Shown one piece after another: positions 1 through 6,095 of a stretch of 8,849 nt of DNA. The translations under genes and the position numbers were made by a program. The notes under the pieces are model-generated. The model was given only the letters and a program-made list of their open reading frames with translations. It did not search any database and was not told the origin of the DNA. Within the stretch, counting starts at the first letter, position 1; the number at the start of each line of letters is the position of its first letter. Source of the stretch: Corynebacterium sp. (lineage in GTDB: Bacteria > Actinomycetota > Actinomycetes > Mycobacteriales > Mycobacteriaceae); assembly GCA_030450335.1 (NCBI GenBank), contig JAKDIS010000102.1, positions 1-8,849 of the forward strand. Direction: 5' to 3'.

Positions 1-14
1 GTAGAGCCACCTGA

Positions 15-33
15 ACCGATCAACTGTATCGGT
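15..33. promoter_or_regulatory. Inverted repeat, possible operator or upstream hairpin
   Basis: ACCGAT and its exact reverse complement ATCGGT are separated by 7 bases (15-20 and 28-33). It lies 58 bases before the binding-protein start. It could be half of an operator for a sugar-responsive repressor, or a hairpin ending an upstream transcript; no T-run follows, which weakens the terminator reading. Its role is inferred. Confidence 0.3.
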
Positions 34-49
34 AAAGCTGCAGGTCAGC

Positions 50-65
50 CGGTTTGACTTAACCG
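50..65. promoter_or_regulatory. Inverted repeat overlapping a -35-like hexamer
   Basis: CGGTT and AACCG form a perfect 5-bp inverted repeat around a 6-base centre. A TTGACT hexamer, close to the -35 consensus TTGACA, lies inside it at 54-59. A regulator bound here would cover the -35 region of the ABC operon. The -10 is unclear: the best-spaced candidate, 77-82 (TTGACT), matches TATAAT at only three positions. The repeat is seen directly; promoter and operator roles are inferred. Confidence 0.3.
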
Positions 66-90
66 CTTCAGAGGCATTGACTAGCGCATT

Positions 91-1104
91 GTGACTTTCA
101 AGAAGCGGCTCCGCACCGTCCTGACCGCCGCCACCGCGACCGTCGGACTGACCACAGCACTCGCCGTCGCCGGCTGCTCCGCCACCGGTGGCGCACCCCG
201 TGCCTCGGACGGGGAGGGAGGCGGCGGCACCGTCGACACCCCGCGCTACGTGGTCTCCATGGTCAGCCACGGTGCCCCCGGCGACACCTACTGGGACCTC
301 GTGCGCAAGGGCGCGGAGGACGCCGCCAAGAAGGACAACATCGAGCTGCGCTACAGCTCGGACCCGCAGGCGCCGAACCAGGCCAGCCTGGTGCAGTCCG
401 CCATCGACTCCGACGTCGACGGCATCGCGCTGACCATGCCCAACGCCAACGCCATCGGTCCGGCCGCCCAGCGCGCCGTGGACGCGGGCATCCCCGTCGT
501 CGGCCTCAACGCCGGCATGGAGGACTACGAGCGCTACGGACTCACCGGCTTCTTCGGTCAGGACGAGGCCGTCGCAGGCCAGAAGGCCGGTGAACGTCTC
601 CAGGAGGAGGGGGCGAAGAAGACCCTGTGCGTGGTCCATGAACAGGGCAACTCCTCCCAGGAGGCCCGCTGCGCCGGCATCGACGAGGGCCTCACCGACG
701 GCTCCGTGGAGATCCTCTACGTCAACGGCCAGGACCTCACCTCGGTGAAGTCCACCGTGCAGTCCAAGCTCGCCCAGGACAACTCCATCGACTGGGTCAT
801 GGGCCTGGTCACACCGGTCTCCCTCGTCGTCGCCGACGCGGCCGAGGCCACCGGCGCGGACGTCAACATCGGCACCTTCGACACCAACGCCGAGCTCGTC
901 CCCGCGATCCGCGACGGACGGGTCAGCTTCGCCGTCGACCAGCAGCCCTACCTGCAGGGCTACATGGCCGTCGATGCCCTGTGGCTGGCCAAGCGCAACG
1001 GCACCACTGTCGGCGGCGGGCGTCCGGTGTACACCGGTCCGAGCTTCGTGGACGAATCCAACATCGACACCATCGCCGACGCCGCGAAGGAGGGCCTGCG
1101 ATGA
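91..1104 (+). CDS. Sugar ABC transporter substrate-binding lipoprotein
   Basis: This 337-aa protein is the extracytoplasmic ligand-binding component of a sugar-type ABC importer. A basic N-terminus (KKRLR, 4-8) and a hydrophobic stretch lead to a lipobox, V26-A-G-C29, so it should be cleaved before Cys29, lipidated and anchored outside the membrane. A Gly/Ser-rich linker follows. From about residue 53 the fold looks like periplasmic binding protein type 1 (ribose/AI-2-like), with HGAPGDTYWD at 60-69 in the first ligand-contact region and a DGIALTMPNANA-type segment after it. Cys180 and Cys194 could form a disulphide. The GTG at 91 is the only sensible start because an in-frame stop lies at 82-84; no well-spaced ribosome binding site precedes it (GAGG at 71-74 is 16 nt away). 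The stop overlaps the permease start (ATGA). The sugar cannot be named, as no catabolic gene is in the window. Confidence 0.9.
   Translation: MTFKKRLRTVLTAATATVGLTTALAVAGCSATGGAPRASDGEGGGGTVDTPRYVVSMVSHGAPGDTYWDLVRKGAEDAAKKDNIELRYSSDPQAPNQASLVQSAIDSDVDGIALTMPNANAIGPAAQRAVDAGIPVVGLNAGMEDYERYGLTGFFGQDEAVAGQKAGERLQEEGAKKTLCVVHEQGNSSQEARCAGIDEGLTDGSVEILYVNGQDLTSVKSTVQSKLAQDNSIDWVMGLVTPVSLVVADAAEATGADVNIGTFDTNAELVPAIRDGRVSFAVDQQPYLQGYMAVDALWLAKRNGTTVGGGRPVYTGPSFVDESNIDTIADAAKEGLR
1087..1093 (+). promoter_or_regulatory. Strong ribosome binding site for the permease
   Basis: AAGGAGG lies 7 nt before the ATG at 1101, inside the end of the binding-protein gene. It fixes the permease start at 1101 and rules out the longer in-frame extension upstream. 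Confidence 0.75.
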
Positions 1105-2102
1105 TCGGGACCCGACTGACCTCCCTGCTGCGCCGCCCCGAGTTCGCCAGCCTCATCGGCGCGGTGGCGATCTTCATCCTCTTCCTCGTCGTCGCCCCGA
1201 GCTTCCGCTCCCTGGACGCGGTCGCCACCGTGCTCTACACGTCCTCCACGCTGGGCATCGTGGCGCTGGCCGTGGGCCTGCTGATGATCGGTGACGAGTT
1301 CGACCTGTCGACCGGCGTCGCGGTGACCACCACGGCACTGGCGGCCACGATGATCGCCTACAACTTCCACCTGCAGACCTGGGTCGGCTCGCTGCTGGCA
1401 CTGCTCATCGCCCTGGCCATCGGCTTCTTCAACGGGTGGATGGTCACCCGCACGGGCATCCCCAGCTTCCTGATCACCCTGGCCACCTTCCTCATGCTGC
1501 AGGGGCTCAACCTCGCGGTCACGAAACTGGTCAACGACCAGGTCGCCACCCCGGTGATCTCCGACATGCAGGGCTACGAGTTCTGCCGCCGCCTCTTCGC
1601 CGGCTCGGTCCACGTCTTCGGCGTGACCGTGCAGGTCACCGTGTTCTGGTGGCTGCTGTTCGTCGCGGTGGCCAGCTGGGTGCTGTTCAAGACCCGGTTC
1701 GGCAACTGGATCTTCGCCGTCGGCGGGAACAAGGACGCCGCCCGCGCCGTGGGCGTTCCCGTCGACCGGGTGAAGATCATCCTGTTCATGACCGTCGCCG
1801 CGTCCTGCTGGTTCGTCGGCCAGCACAACCTCTACCAGTTCGACTCCATCCAGGCCGGTCAGGGTGTGGGCAACGAGTTCCTCTACATCATCGCCGCCGT
1901 CGTCGGCGGGTGCGCGATGACTGGCGGCAAGGGCACCGCCGTGGGTACCGCCATCGGCGCCCTGATCTTCGGCATGACCAACCAGGGCATCGTCTACGCC
2001 GGCTGGAACCCCGACTGGTTCAAGTTCTTCCTCGGCGGAGTGCTGCTCCTCGCCGTGCTCGCCAACAACTCCTTCTCGAAGTACTCGGAGGCCCGACAGT
2101 GA
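1101..2102 (+). CDS. Sugar ABC transporter permease, RbsC type
   Basis: This 333-aa integral membrane protein would form the translocation channel of the importer, probably as a homodimer because only one permease gene is present. It is almost wholly hydrophobic, with about 8 to 10 membrane segments, the first near residues 17-33. Family hallmarks of branched-chain/ribose-type permeases (BPD_transp_2) are visible: GDEFDLSTG early, the cytoplasmic ATPase-contact loop GGNKDAARAVGV from residue 208, and GGCAMTGGKGT at 269-279. The length is normal for RbsC, XylH or FrcC relatives. The ATG at 1101 overlaps the binding-protein stop by 4 bp and has an excellent ribosome binding site, so translation is probably coupled. 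Its own stop overlaps the ATPase GTG by 4 bp. The substrate is unknown. Confidence 0.92.
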   Translation: MIGTRLTSLLRRPEFASLIGAVAIFILFLVVAPSFRSLDAVATVLYTSSTLGIVALAVGLLMIGDEFDLSTGVAVTTTALAATMIAYNFHLQTWVGSLLALLIALAIGFFNGWMVTRTGIPSFLITLATFLMLQGLNLAVTKLVNDQVATPVISDMQGYEFCRRLFAGSVHVFGVTVQVTVFWWLLFVAVASWVLFKTRFGNWIFAVGGNKDAARAVGVPVDRVKIILFMTVAASCWFVGQHNLYQFDSIQAGQGVGNEFLYIIAAVVGGCAMTGGKGTAVGTAIGALIFGMTNQGIVYAGWNPDWFKFFLGGVLLLAVLANNSFSKYSEARQ

Positions 2103-2875
2103 CCAACCCTGAGACCGCCCCCGTAATCGAGCTCCGCGGCGTCGGCAAGAGCTACGGCTCCTTCCGCGCCCTCGACGACATCAACCTGTCCGTGCGGGAA
2201 GGCAGCGTCACCTGCGTCCTCGGCGACAACGGTGCGGGCAAGTCAACCCTGATCAAGACGCTCGCCGGACTGCACGGCCCCACCGACGGCGAGATCCTCG
2301 TCGACGGAGAGCCCGTGAACTTCGCCAAACCGCGCGACGCACTGGACCACGGCATCGCGACCGTCTACCAGGACCTCGCCGTCGTCGGGCAGATGCCCGT
2401 GTGGCGCAACTTCTTCCTCGGCCAGGAGATGACCGGACGCTTCGGCGTCCTGCGCGAGGCGCAGATGCGCGAGATCACCGCCGAGCGCCTGCAGCGCATG
2501 GGCGTCGACCTGAAGGACGTCTCGGTGCCGATCGCCTCGCTGTCCGGAGGCCAGCGCCAGGTGGTCGCCATCGCGCGCGCCCTGTACTTCGGTGCGCGCG
2601 TCCTGATCCTCGACGAACCGACCGCCGCCCTCGGCGTGAAACAGTCCGGCATGGTGCTGAAGTTCATCGCCGCCGCCCGCGACGAGGGCGTCGGGGTCAT
2701 CCTGATCACCCACAACCCGCACCACGCGTACCTGGTGGGGGACCATTTCGTCCTGCTGAACCTGGGTGGCAGCGTGCTCGACGCCGCACGCGACGAGGTC
2801 ACCCTCGAGCAGCTCACCCTGGAGATGGCCGGTGGCGGGGAACTTGATTCCCTGGCGCACGAGCTCGAACGGTAG
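2099..2875 (+). CDS. Sugar ABC transporter ATP-binding protein, single domain
   Basis: This 258-aa cytoplasmic ATPase powers the importer. All core motifs are intact: Walker A GDNGAGKST at 42-50, Q-loop Gln91, signature LSGGQ at 148-152, Walker B LILDEP at 169-174 with catalytic Glu173, D-loop-like AALGV at 176-180, and H-loop His205. It has one ATPase domain, like FrcA, rather than the two fused domains (about 500 aa) of RbsA or XylG, so it should act as a homodimer. The start is GTG at 2099, inside the permease stop (GTGA); GGAGG at 2087-2091 with a 7-nt spacer supports it. Upstream codons in the same frame overlap the permease and are not used. The last roughly 25 residues are acidic and unremarkable. 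The FHA gene follows after 12 nt. Confidence 0.94.
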   Translation: MTNPETAPVIELRGVGKSYGSFRALDDINLSVREGSVTCVLGDNGAGKSTLIKTLAGLHGPTDGEILVDGEPVNFAKPRDALDHGIATVYQDLAVVGQMPVWRNFFLGQEMTGRFGVLREAQMREITAERLQRMGVDLKDVSVPIASLSGGQRQVVAIARALYFGARVLILDEPTAALGVKQSGMVLKFIAAARDEGVGVILITHNPHHAYLVGDHFVLLNLGGSVLDAARDEVTLEQLTLEMAGGGELDSLAHELER

Positions 2876-2887
2876 GACCATGTCGGT

Positions 2888-3595
2888 ATGACGTTTCCCA
2901 GCCTGCTGCCCGGCCAGGTCCTCATCGACGACCAGATCGGCCACCGGATCGCGCTCAACCCCGGTCAGTCGATCACCCTCGGCCGCGCCGCGGAGTTCCC
3001 CCTCGGCTCCGACGACGAGTTCATGCACCGCCGTTTCCTGCAGGTCTGGGACTCCGACGGCACCTGGATGATCACCAACCTCGGCGGACGCCTGGCGGCC
3101 AACATCCAGCCGCGGGCGAGGAACTCCTTCAGCCAGATCCGTCTGGGACGCGGGGCGAGCCTGCCGCTGCCGCTGGGGGAGTCCGCGGTCGTCTTCGCCA
3201 CCTCGGTGACCACCTACGAACTCGACCTCACCGTCGCCGCGACGCTGCGTCCGCCAGCCGGGACGTCCGCCACGGGCCCCGCCGCCGGGGCGCCCCTGAC
3301 CGTCGGGGAGCTGATCTTCAACGAGGAACAGGTCCGCCTCCTGTGCGCCCTCGCCGACCCCCTGGTCCGCCGTCCCGGGACGGACCTGTCCGAGGTGCCG
3401 ACCGTGAGGGACCTGGAGCAGACCCTGGGATGGTCGCAGAAGAAGGTGAACACCAAGATCGACTACCTCTCCAAGGCCCTCGGGAACAGCGGGGTGACCG
3501 GATTCTCCGTCCGCAACGGCAATGCCCCGACCAGGCGCCTTGCATTGGCCAGGTATGCTCAGGAAAACTACTGGTCTCTCAGGAAACAACACTGA
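2888..3595 (+). CDS. FHA-like protein with C-terminal HTH-like region
   Basis: This 235-aa protein is probably cytoplasmic; no signal peptide or membrane helix is seen. Residues 10-116 resemble a forkhead-associated (phosphothreonine-binding) domain: LGR at 31-33, His47 followed by Arg48-Arg49 where families have the S/R-x-x-H region, and Asn64 near the usual ligand-contact loop. The usual Ser before the His is absent, so binding is not certain. A Pro/Ala/Thr linker (120-136) leads to a helical region, 137-235, with a helix-turn-helix look around PTVRDLEQTLGWS (171-183) and KKVNTKIDYL (185-194). Similar C-termini occur on actinobacterial FHA proteins encoded beside kinases (from memory, not searched). 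EmbR of mycobacteria combines FHA and DNA-binding domains in the opposite order and is phosphorylated by PknH. The ATG at 2888 has AGGA 10 nt upstream. The gene lies 12 nt after the ABC ATPase and before the kinase pair. DNA binding is inferred. Confidence 0.75.
   Translation: MTFPSLLPGQVLIDDQIGHRIALNPGQSITLGRAAEFPLGSDDEFMHRRFLQVWDSDGTWMITNLGGRLAANIQPRARNSFSQIRLGRGASLPLPLGESAVVFATSVTTYELDLTVAATLRPPAGTSATGPAAGAPLTVGELIFNEEQVRLLCALADPLVRRPGTDLSEVPTVRDLEQTLGWSQKKVNTKIDYLSKALGNSGVTGFSVRNGNAPTRRLALARYAQENYWSLRKQH
3554..3559 (+). promoter_or_regulatory. Possible -10 element for the sensor-kinase pair
   Basis: TATGCT, preceded by GG, fits the loose actinobacterial -10 pattern TAnnnT and sits in the last codons of the FHA gene. 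It would start transcription near 3566, giving a leader of about 85 nt for the gene at 3652. No convincing -35 lies 17 bases upstream. The pair may instead be read through from the FHA gene. Confidence 0.22.
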
Positions 3596-3605
3596 ACGGT
3601 CCCCG

Positions 3606-3644
3606 GACACGGAGGCTGGCGAGAGGACCGCGAAGACACGGAGG
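3606..3644 (+). repeat. Direct repeat GACACGGAGG carrying two SD-like sites
   Basis: The 10-mer GACACGGAGG occurs at 3606-3615 and 3635-3644, 29 bases apart. The second copy forms part of the ribosome binding site GGAGGAG (3640-3646), 5 nt before the GTG at 3652. The first copy carries a second Shine-Dalgarno-like GGAGG with no start codon at usual distance. It could be a chance or local duplication, or a standby ribosome site. Confidence 0.4.
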
Positions 3645-3651
3645 AGACGGA

Positions 3652-4371
3652 GTGGGGAACAACGACTGGGGCACGCCTGCGCCCGGCGGCAACCCCTGGC
3701 GGCAGGAACCCGGTGCCGGGAACACAGGGAACACAGGTAAGTCAGGCCGCGCAGGTGGGCTCGCCACCGGCATCATCGTGGCGGCCGTGGTCGCGGTCGT
3801 CGCGGTCGTCGTGGTCGTCGGGCTCGCCGTCGCAGGCATGCTGGCCTGGAACAACACCACCGACGACGCGTCCGACGACGGCGGCTCCCCGCTGCAGTTC
3901 ACCGCCGTCCCCGAGCCGGAGGTGACGAGCGAGACGAGCGAGACCCCGACGTCCGTCCGGTCGCCGGAGCCCAGCACGTCCAGCGCACCGACCACCTCCA
4001 GCACTCCGACCACCACTAGCTCACCCGGCACCCCGTCGGACCTGAGCCCGCGGGGATGGCGCGGCGTGAGCGCGGCGTCCTGCAACTCCAGCGACGAGTG
4101 GGTCTACGCCGGGACCAACGGCGAGGACTACGCGGTGGTCTGCCGTGTCGGGGAGCGCGGCGACCTCTACTACCGGGGCTTCTACAACGACCGGTCCGCC
4201 GAGTACGACATCGACATGGGCCGCGTCAGCGCGGGACGGTGGGTGACCCGCTCCCTCGACGGCAACGGTTCCCGCGTGGAACTCACCGGGTCGGGCGTCC
4301 GGGTCATCGACGGCAGCGGCGACGAGGTGTCCTCCCGCGACTTCACCTGGAGCTCCGAGGACGCCGGGTGA
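3652..4371 (+). CDS. Membrane-anchored protein with outer Cys-pair domain, kinase partner
   Basis: This 239-aa protein has a Gly/Asn/Pro-rich inner tail (1-36), one membrane helix (about 38-66, dominated by Val and Ala), a Ser/Thr/Pro-rich linker (about 84-130) typical of wall-spanning stalks, and a folded-looking outer domain (about 134-239). That domain holds two cysteines, Cys144 and Cys164, likely a disulphide, and a Tyr-rich DLYYRGFY segment soon after. No enzyme motif is seen. The start is GTG at 3652, supported by GGAGGAG at 3640-3646; the frame is open further upstream, but that part overlaps the FHA gene and lacks a site. Its stop overlaps the kinase GTG (GTGA), so the two proteins are probably made in step and may form one signalling unit. 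I recall similar outer domains near corynebacterial kinases, but it has no name I can support. Sensor or kinase-regulator function is inferred. Confidence 0.75.
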   Translation: MGNNDWGTPAPGGNPWRQEPGAGNTGNTGKSGRAGGLATGIIVAAVVAVVAVVVVVGLAVAGMLAWNNTTDDASDDGGSPLQFTAVPEPEVTSETSETPTSVRSPEPSTSSAPTTSSTPTTTSSPGTPSDLSPRGWRGVSAASCNSSDEWVYAGTNGEDYAVVCRVGERGDLYYRGFYNDRSAEYDIDMGRVSAGRWVTRSLDGNGSRVELTGSGVRVIDGSGDEVSSRDFTWSSEDAG

Positions 4372-5939
4372 GCGGCTGGGGAGAGACCGGCGCGGACGGT
4401 CCAGCCGGTCCCGCCGGTCTCGCCGCCGAGCTCGAGTCCCGGCACAACCTCACCGACCTCACCCCGGTCGGCCGGGGCGGCATGGGGCACGTCTACCGCG
4501 CCTACGACCGGGGGCTGCACCGCTGGGTGGCGGTGAAGGCGATCCGTCCGGAGATCGTCGGGCCAGGCGGGCCCGGCGCCGGTGACGGCTACCAGCGGTT
4601 CCTCGCGGAGATGAGGACGCTGGCCACGATCCGCCACACCTCGGTGGTCAACATCCACTACGCCGACTCCGCAGACGCGACGTCGACCACCGGTACGGCC
4701 GCCTACTTCGTCATGGACTACGTCGACGGCGGTGACCTCGCCGAGGCGCTGGAGGAACGTCGCGGCACCGGACGGCGCTTCAGCGTCGACGAGGCGTGCC
4801 GCATCCTGCGTCCCGTCGCCGAGGCCCTGGACCACATCCACCACCGCTCGCCGCCGGTGGTGCACCGCGACCTCAAACCGGCGAACATCCTGCTTCCCCG
4901 CGACCCGCACGGCAGCGTGGGCACGACGGCACTGCTCACCGACTTCGGCATCAGCATCGCCGGCGACGACACCCGGGTGACCTCCACCGGCATGGTGATC
5001 GGCACGGAGAAGTACATGGCCCCGGAGATCTTCACCATGGCCACCACCTACGGCGCACACAAGGTGGACTACAGTGCGGCGACCGACCGCTACGCACTCG
5101 CGCTGATCGCCCTGGAGATGCTCACCCTCACCGCGTTCCGCGACACGATGTCCACGGCCGCGTGGCGGGGCGAGCGGACACTGCCCACGCTCACCCCGGA
5201 CGCGCTGGCACCGCAGGACGGCCCGGCCGCCCCGCACCTCACCGCGGTGCTGCGCCGGGCGCTGGACAACGACCCCGGGCGCCGGTACCCGACCGCCGTG
5301 GCGTTCCTCGACGCGCTCGCCGACCCTGCCGCTCCCGCCGCCCCTGTCTCCGCCAACCGGCAGGACGCGCCGACGCGCGAGGTGCCGGTGAACTGGGCGG
5401 CGGCGCCGTCGCCGGCTGCGTCCGGGGCGTCCGTCCGGCGCAACGCGGCGCGCACGCCCGTCGTCGTGCTCGGCGTCCTCGCGCTGCTGGCGGTGGTCGG
5501 CGTCGGCGGGTTCCTGGGATACCGCCACGTCGTGACGCCGGCGTGGGACGCCGACGACGCCAGGATCGTCAACGCCTTCCCCTCACTCCTGCCTGAGCGG
5601 CAGGGGCAGAGCGGATGGCAGGGGATGACCTGCGACAGCGGCGAGCCCCGCGGCGAGGAACAGGCCCGCGTGACCTGCCGCGGCGACGGACTGACCATGG
5701 CCGTCGTCGACTTCGGCAGCGAGGAGGTCCGGGCGTCCTACGTCCCCGCCGAGGGGGCTGCACCGTTCGAGTACGACGGATGCCGGATCAGGACGGTCGA
5801 TGCCGCCGAGACCGGTGGGGCGATGTCGGTGTTCCCGGAGTCCGCGGACCGTACCCGGTACGCCATGCTGCTGACCGGGGAGGCCGTGGACGAGGCGTCC
5901 TCGGCGCTCGACGTCATCCAGGGCATGCCCGTATGCTGA
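4368..5939 (+). CDS. Transmembrane Ser/Thr protein kinase with Cys-containing outer domain
   Basis: This 523-aa protein is a Hanks-type kinase. The catalytic domain (about 28-320) has all key parts: Gly-loop G35-x-G37-x-x-G40, ATP-binding Lys57 in VAVK, helix-C Glu81, HRDLKPAN at 166-173 with catalytic Asp168, DFG at 192-194, APE at 218-220, Asp240, and Arg305 or Arg306 in the last subdomain. The activation loop has Thr202, Thr205, Ser206 and Thr207 as possible autophosphorylation sites. A Pro/Ala-rich linker (320-362) leads to one membrane helix (about 364-385) and an outer domain (386-523) with Cys422, Cys437, Cys472 and C-terminal Cys523. PASTA repeats, as in PknB, are absent. The start is GTG at 4368, overlapping the previous stop by 4 bp, with GAGGA at 4357-4361. 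Likely targets include the neighbouring FHA protein (inference). The outer signal is unknown. Confidence 0.93.
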   Translation: MSGWGETGADGPAGPAGLAAELESRHNLTDLTPVGRGGMGHVYRAYDRGLHRWVAVKAIRPEIVGPGGPGAGDGYQRFLAEMRTLATIRHTSVVNIHYADSADATSTTGTAAYFVMDYVDGGDLAEALEERRGTGRRFSVDEACRILRPVAEALDHIHHRSPPVVHRDLKPANILLPRDPHGSVGTTALLTDFGISIAGDDTRVTSTGMVIGTEKYMAPEIFTMATTYGAHKVDYSAATDRYALALIALEMLTLTAFRDTMSTAAWRGERTLPTLTPDALAPQDGPAAPHLTAVLRRALDNDPGRRYPTAVAFLDALADPAAPAAPVSANRQDAPTREVPVNWAAAPSPAASGASVRRNAARTPVVVLGVLALLAVVGVGGFLGYRHVVTPAWDADDARIVNAFPSLLPERQGQSGWQGMTCDSGEPRGEEQARVTCRGDGLTMAVVDFGSEEVRASYVPAEGAAPFEYDGCRIRTVDAAETGGAMSVFPESADRTRYAMLLTGEAVDEASSALDVIQGMPVC

Positions 5940-5950
5940 TCGGCTGGAGA

Positions 5951-5964
5951 GGTGAGGGCTCACC
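5951..5964. repeat. Perfect palindrome after the kinase gene
   Basis: GGTGAG and CTCACC are exact inverted repeats around GG, starting 12 bases after the kinase stop. As RNA the practical hairpin is 5 bp with a 4-nt loop. No T-run follows, so an intrinsic terminator is doubtful; a protein-binding site is the other reading. Confidence 0.45.
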
Positions 5965-5965
5965 G

Positions 5966-6002
5966 GATTCCAGGTATTCGATTCCAGGTATTCGATTGCC
6001 AG
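5966..6002 (+). repeat. 14-bp tandem repeat in intergenic spacer
   Basis: GATTCCAGGTATTC occurs twice head to tail (5966-5979, 5980-5993), followed by a partial third unit with one inserted base, GATTGCCAG (5994-6002). The tract is clearly more AT-rich than its surroundings. It lies directly upstream of the candidate -10 at 6013-6018, where upstream promoter or activator sequences would sit. The repeat is seen directly; a regulatory role is inferred. Confidence 0.75.
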
Positions 6003-6009
6003 ACTGATG

Positions 6010-6018
6010 TATTAGAGT
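6010..6018 (+). promoter_or_regulatory. Candidate -10 for the three-gene membrane operon
   Basis: TATTAG (6010-6015) runs into TAGAGT (6013-6018), which fits the corynebacterial -10 pattern TAnAnT. It is in the most AT-rich part of the only sizeable spacer, ahead of the gene at 6096. Transcription would begin near 6025, where the 11-bp repeats start. No good -35 is visible, which would fit an activator-dependent promoter using the 14-bp repeats. Confidence 0.35.
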
Positions 6019-6024
6019 GCCCCT

Positions 6025-6079
6025 GAACGCCCCAGAGACGGACCAGAGACGGTCCAGTGACGGACCAGAAACGGCCGAT
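6025..6079 (+). repeat. Degenerate 11-bp tandem repeat, five units
   Basis: Five consecutive 11-base units can be read: GAACGCCCCAG, AGACGGACCAG, AGACGGTCCAG, TGACGGACCAG and the most diverged AAACGGCCGAT. The middle three differ at only one or two positions. The array ends 16 bases before the ATG at 6096, so it probably forms the leader of that gene or an array of binding sites on one face of the helix. The 11-base period is not a multiple of three, so a peptide repeat is not the cause. Confidence 0.75.
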
Positions 6080-6095
6080 AGAGACAAGGACTCCC

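Noticed and set aside
960..1826. 288-codon open frame on the minus strand
   Set aside because: It is opposite the permease and binding-protein genes; the translation is His/Gln/Glu/Gly-rich, typical of a shadow frame.
2888..3595. FHA protein as OdhI/GarA (regulator of 2-oxoglutarate dehydrogenase)
   Set aside because: OdhI/GarA is about 140-160 aa with an N-terminal phosphothreonine motif before the FHA domain; here FHA is at the N-terminus and a long C-terminal region follows.
2243..3610. 455-codon open frame on the minus strand
   Set aside because: It is antisense to the ABC ATPase and FHA genes, both supported by motifs. Its composition is low-complexity (runs of Gly, Arg, Gln, His, Asp), as expected from a GC-rich gene read in the wrong frame.
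4182..5528. 448-codon open frame on the minus strand
   Set aside because: It is antisense to the kinase catalytic domain, whose motifs are all intact; the translation is Arg/Gly/Val/His-rich with no recognisable domain.
4368..5939. Kinase as PknB or PknA
   Set aside because: There are no PASTA repeats, and neighbours are not the cell-division set (rodA, pbpA, pstP, FHA genes) found around pknAB.
5966..6079. Repeats considered as a CRISPR array
   Set aside because: Units are 14 and 11 bp, directly tandem, with no spacers and no cas gene nearby.
6057..6095. Alternative GTG start adding 13 residues to the J-like protein
   Set aside because: It lies inside the 11-bp repeats and lacks a ribosome binding site, whereas the ATG at 6096 has AAGGA 5 nt upstream.
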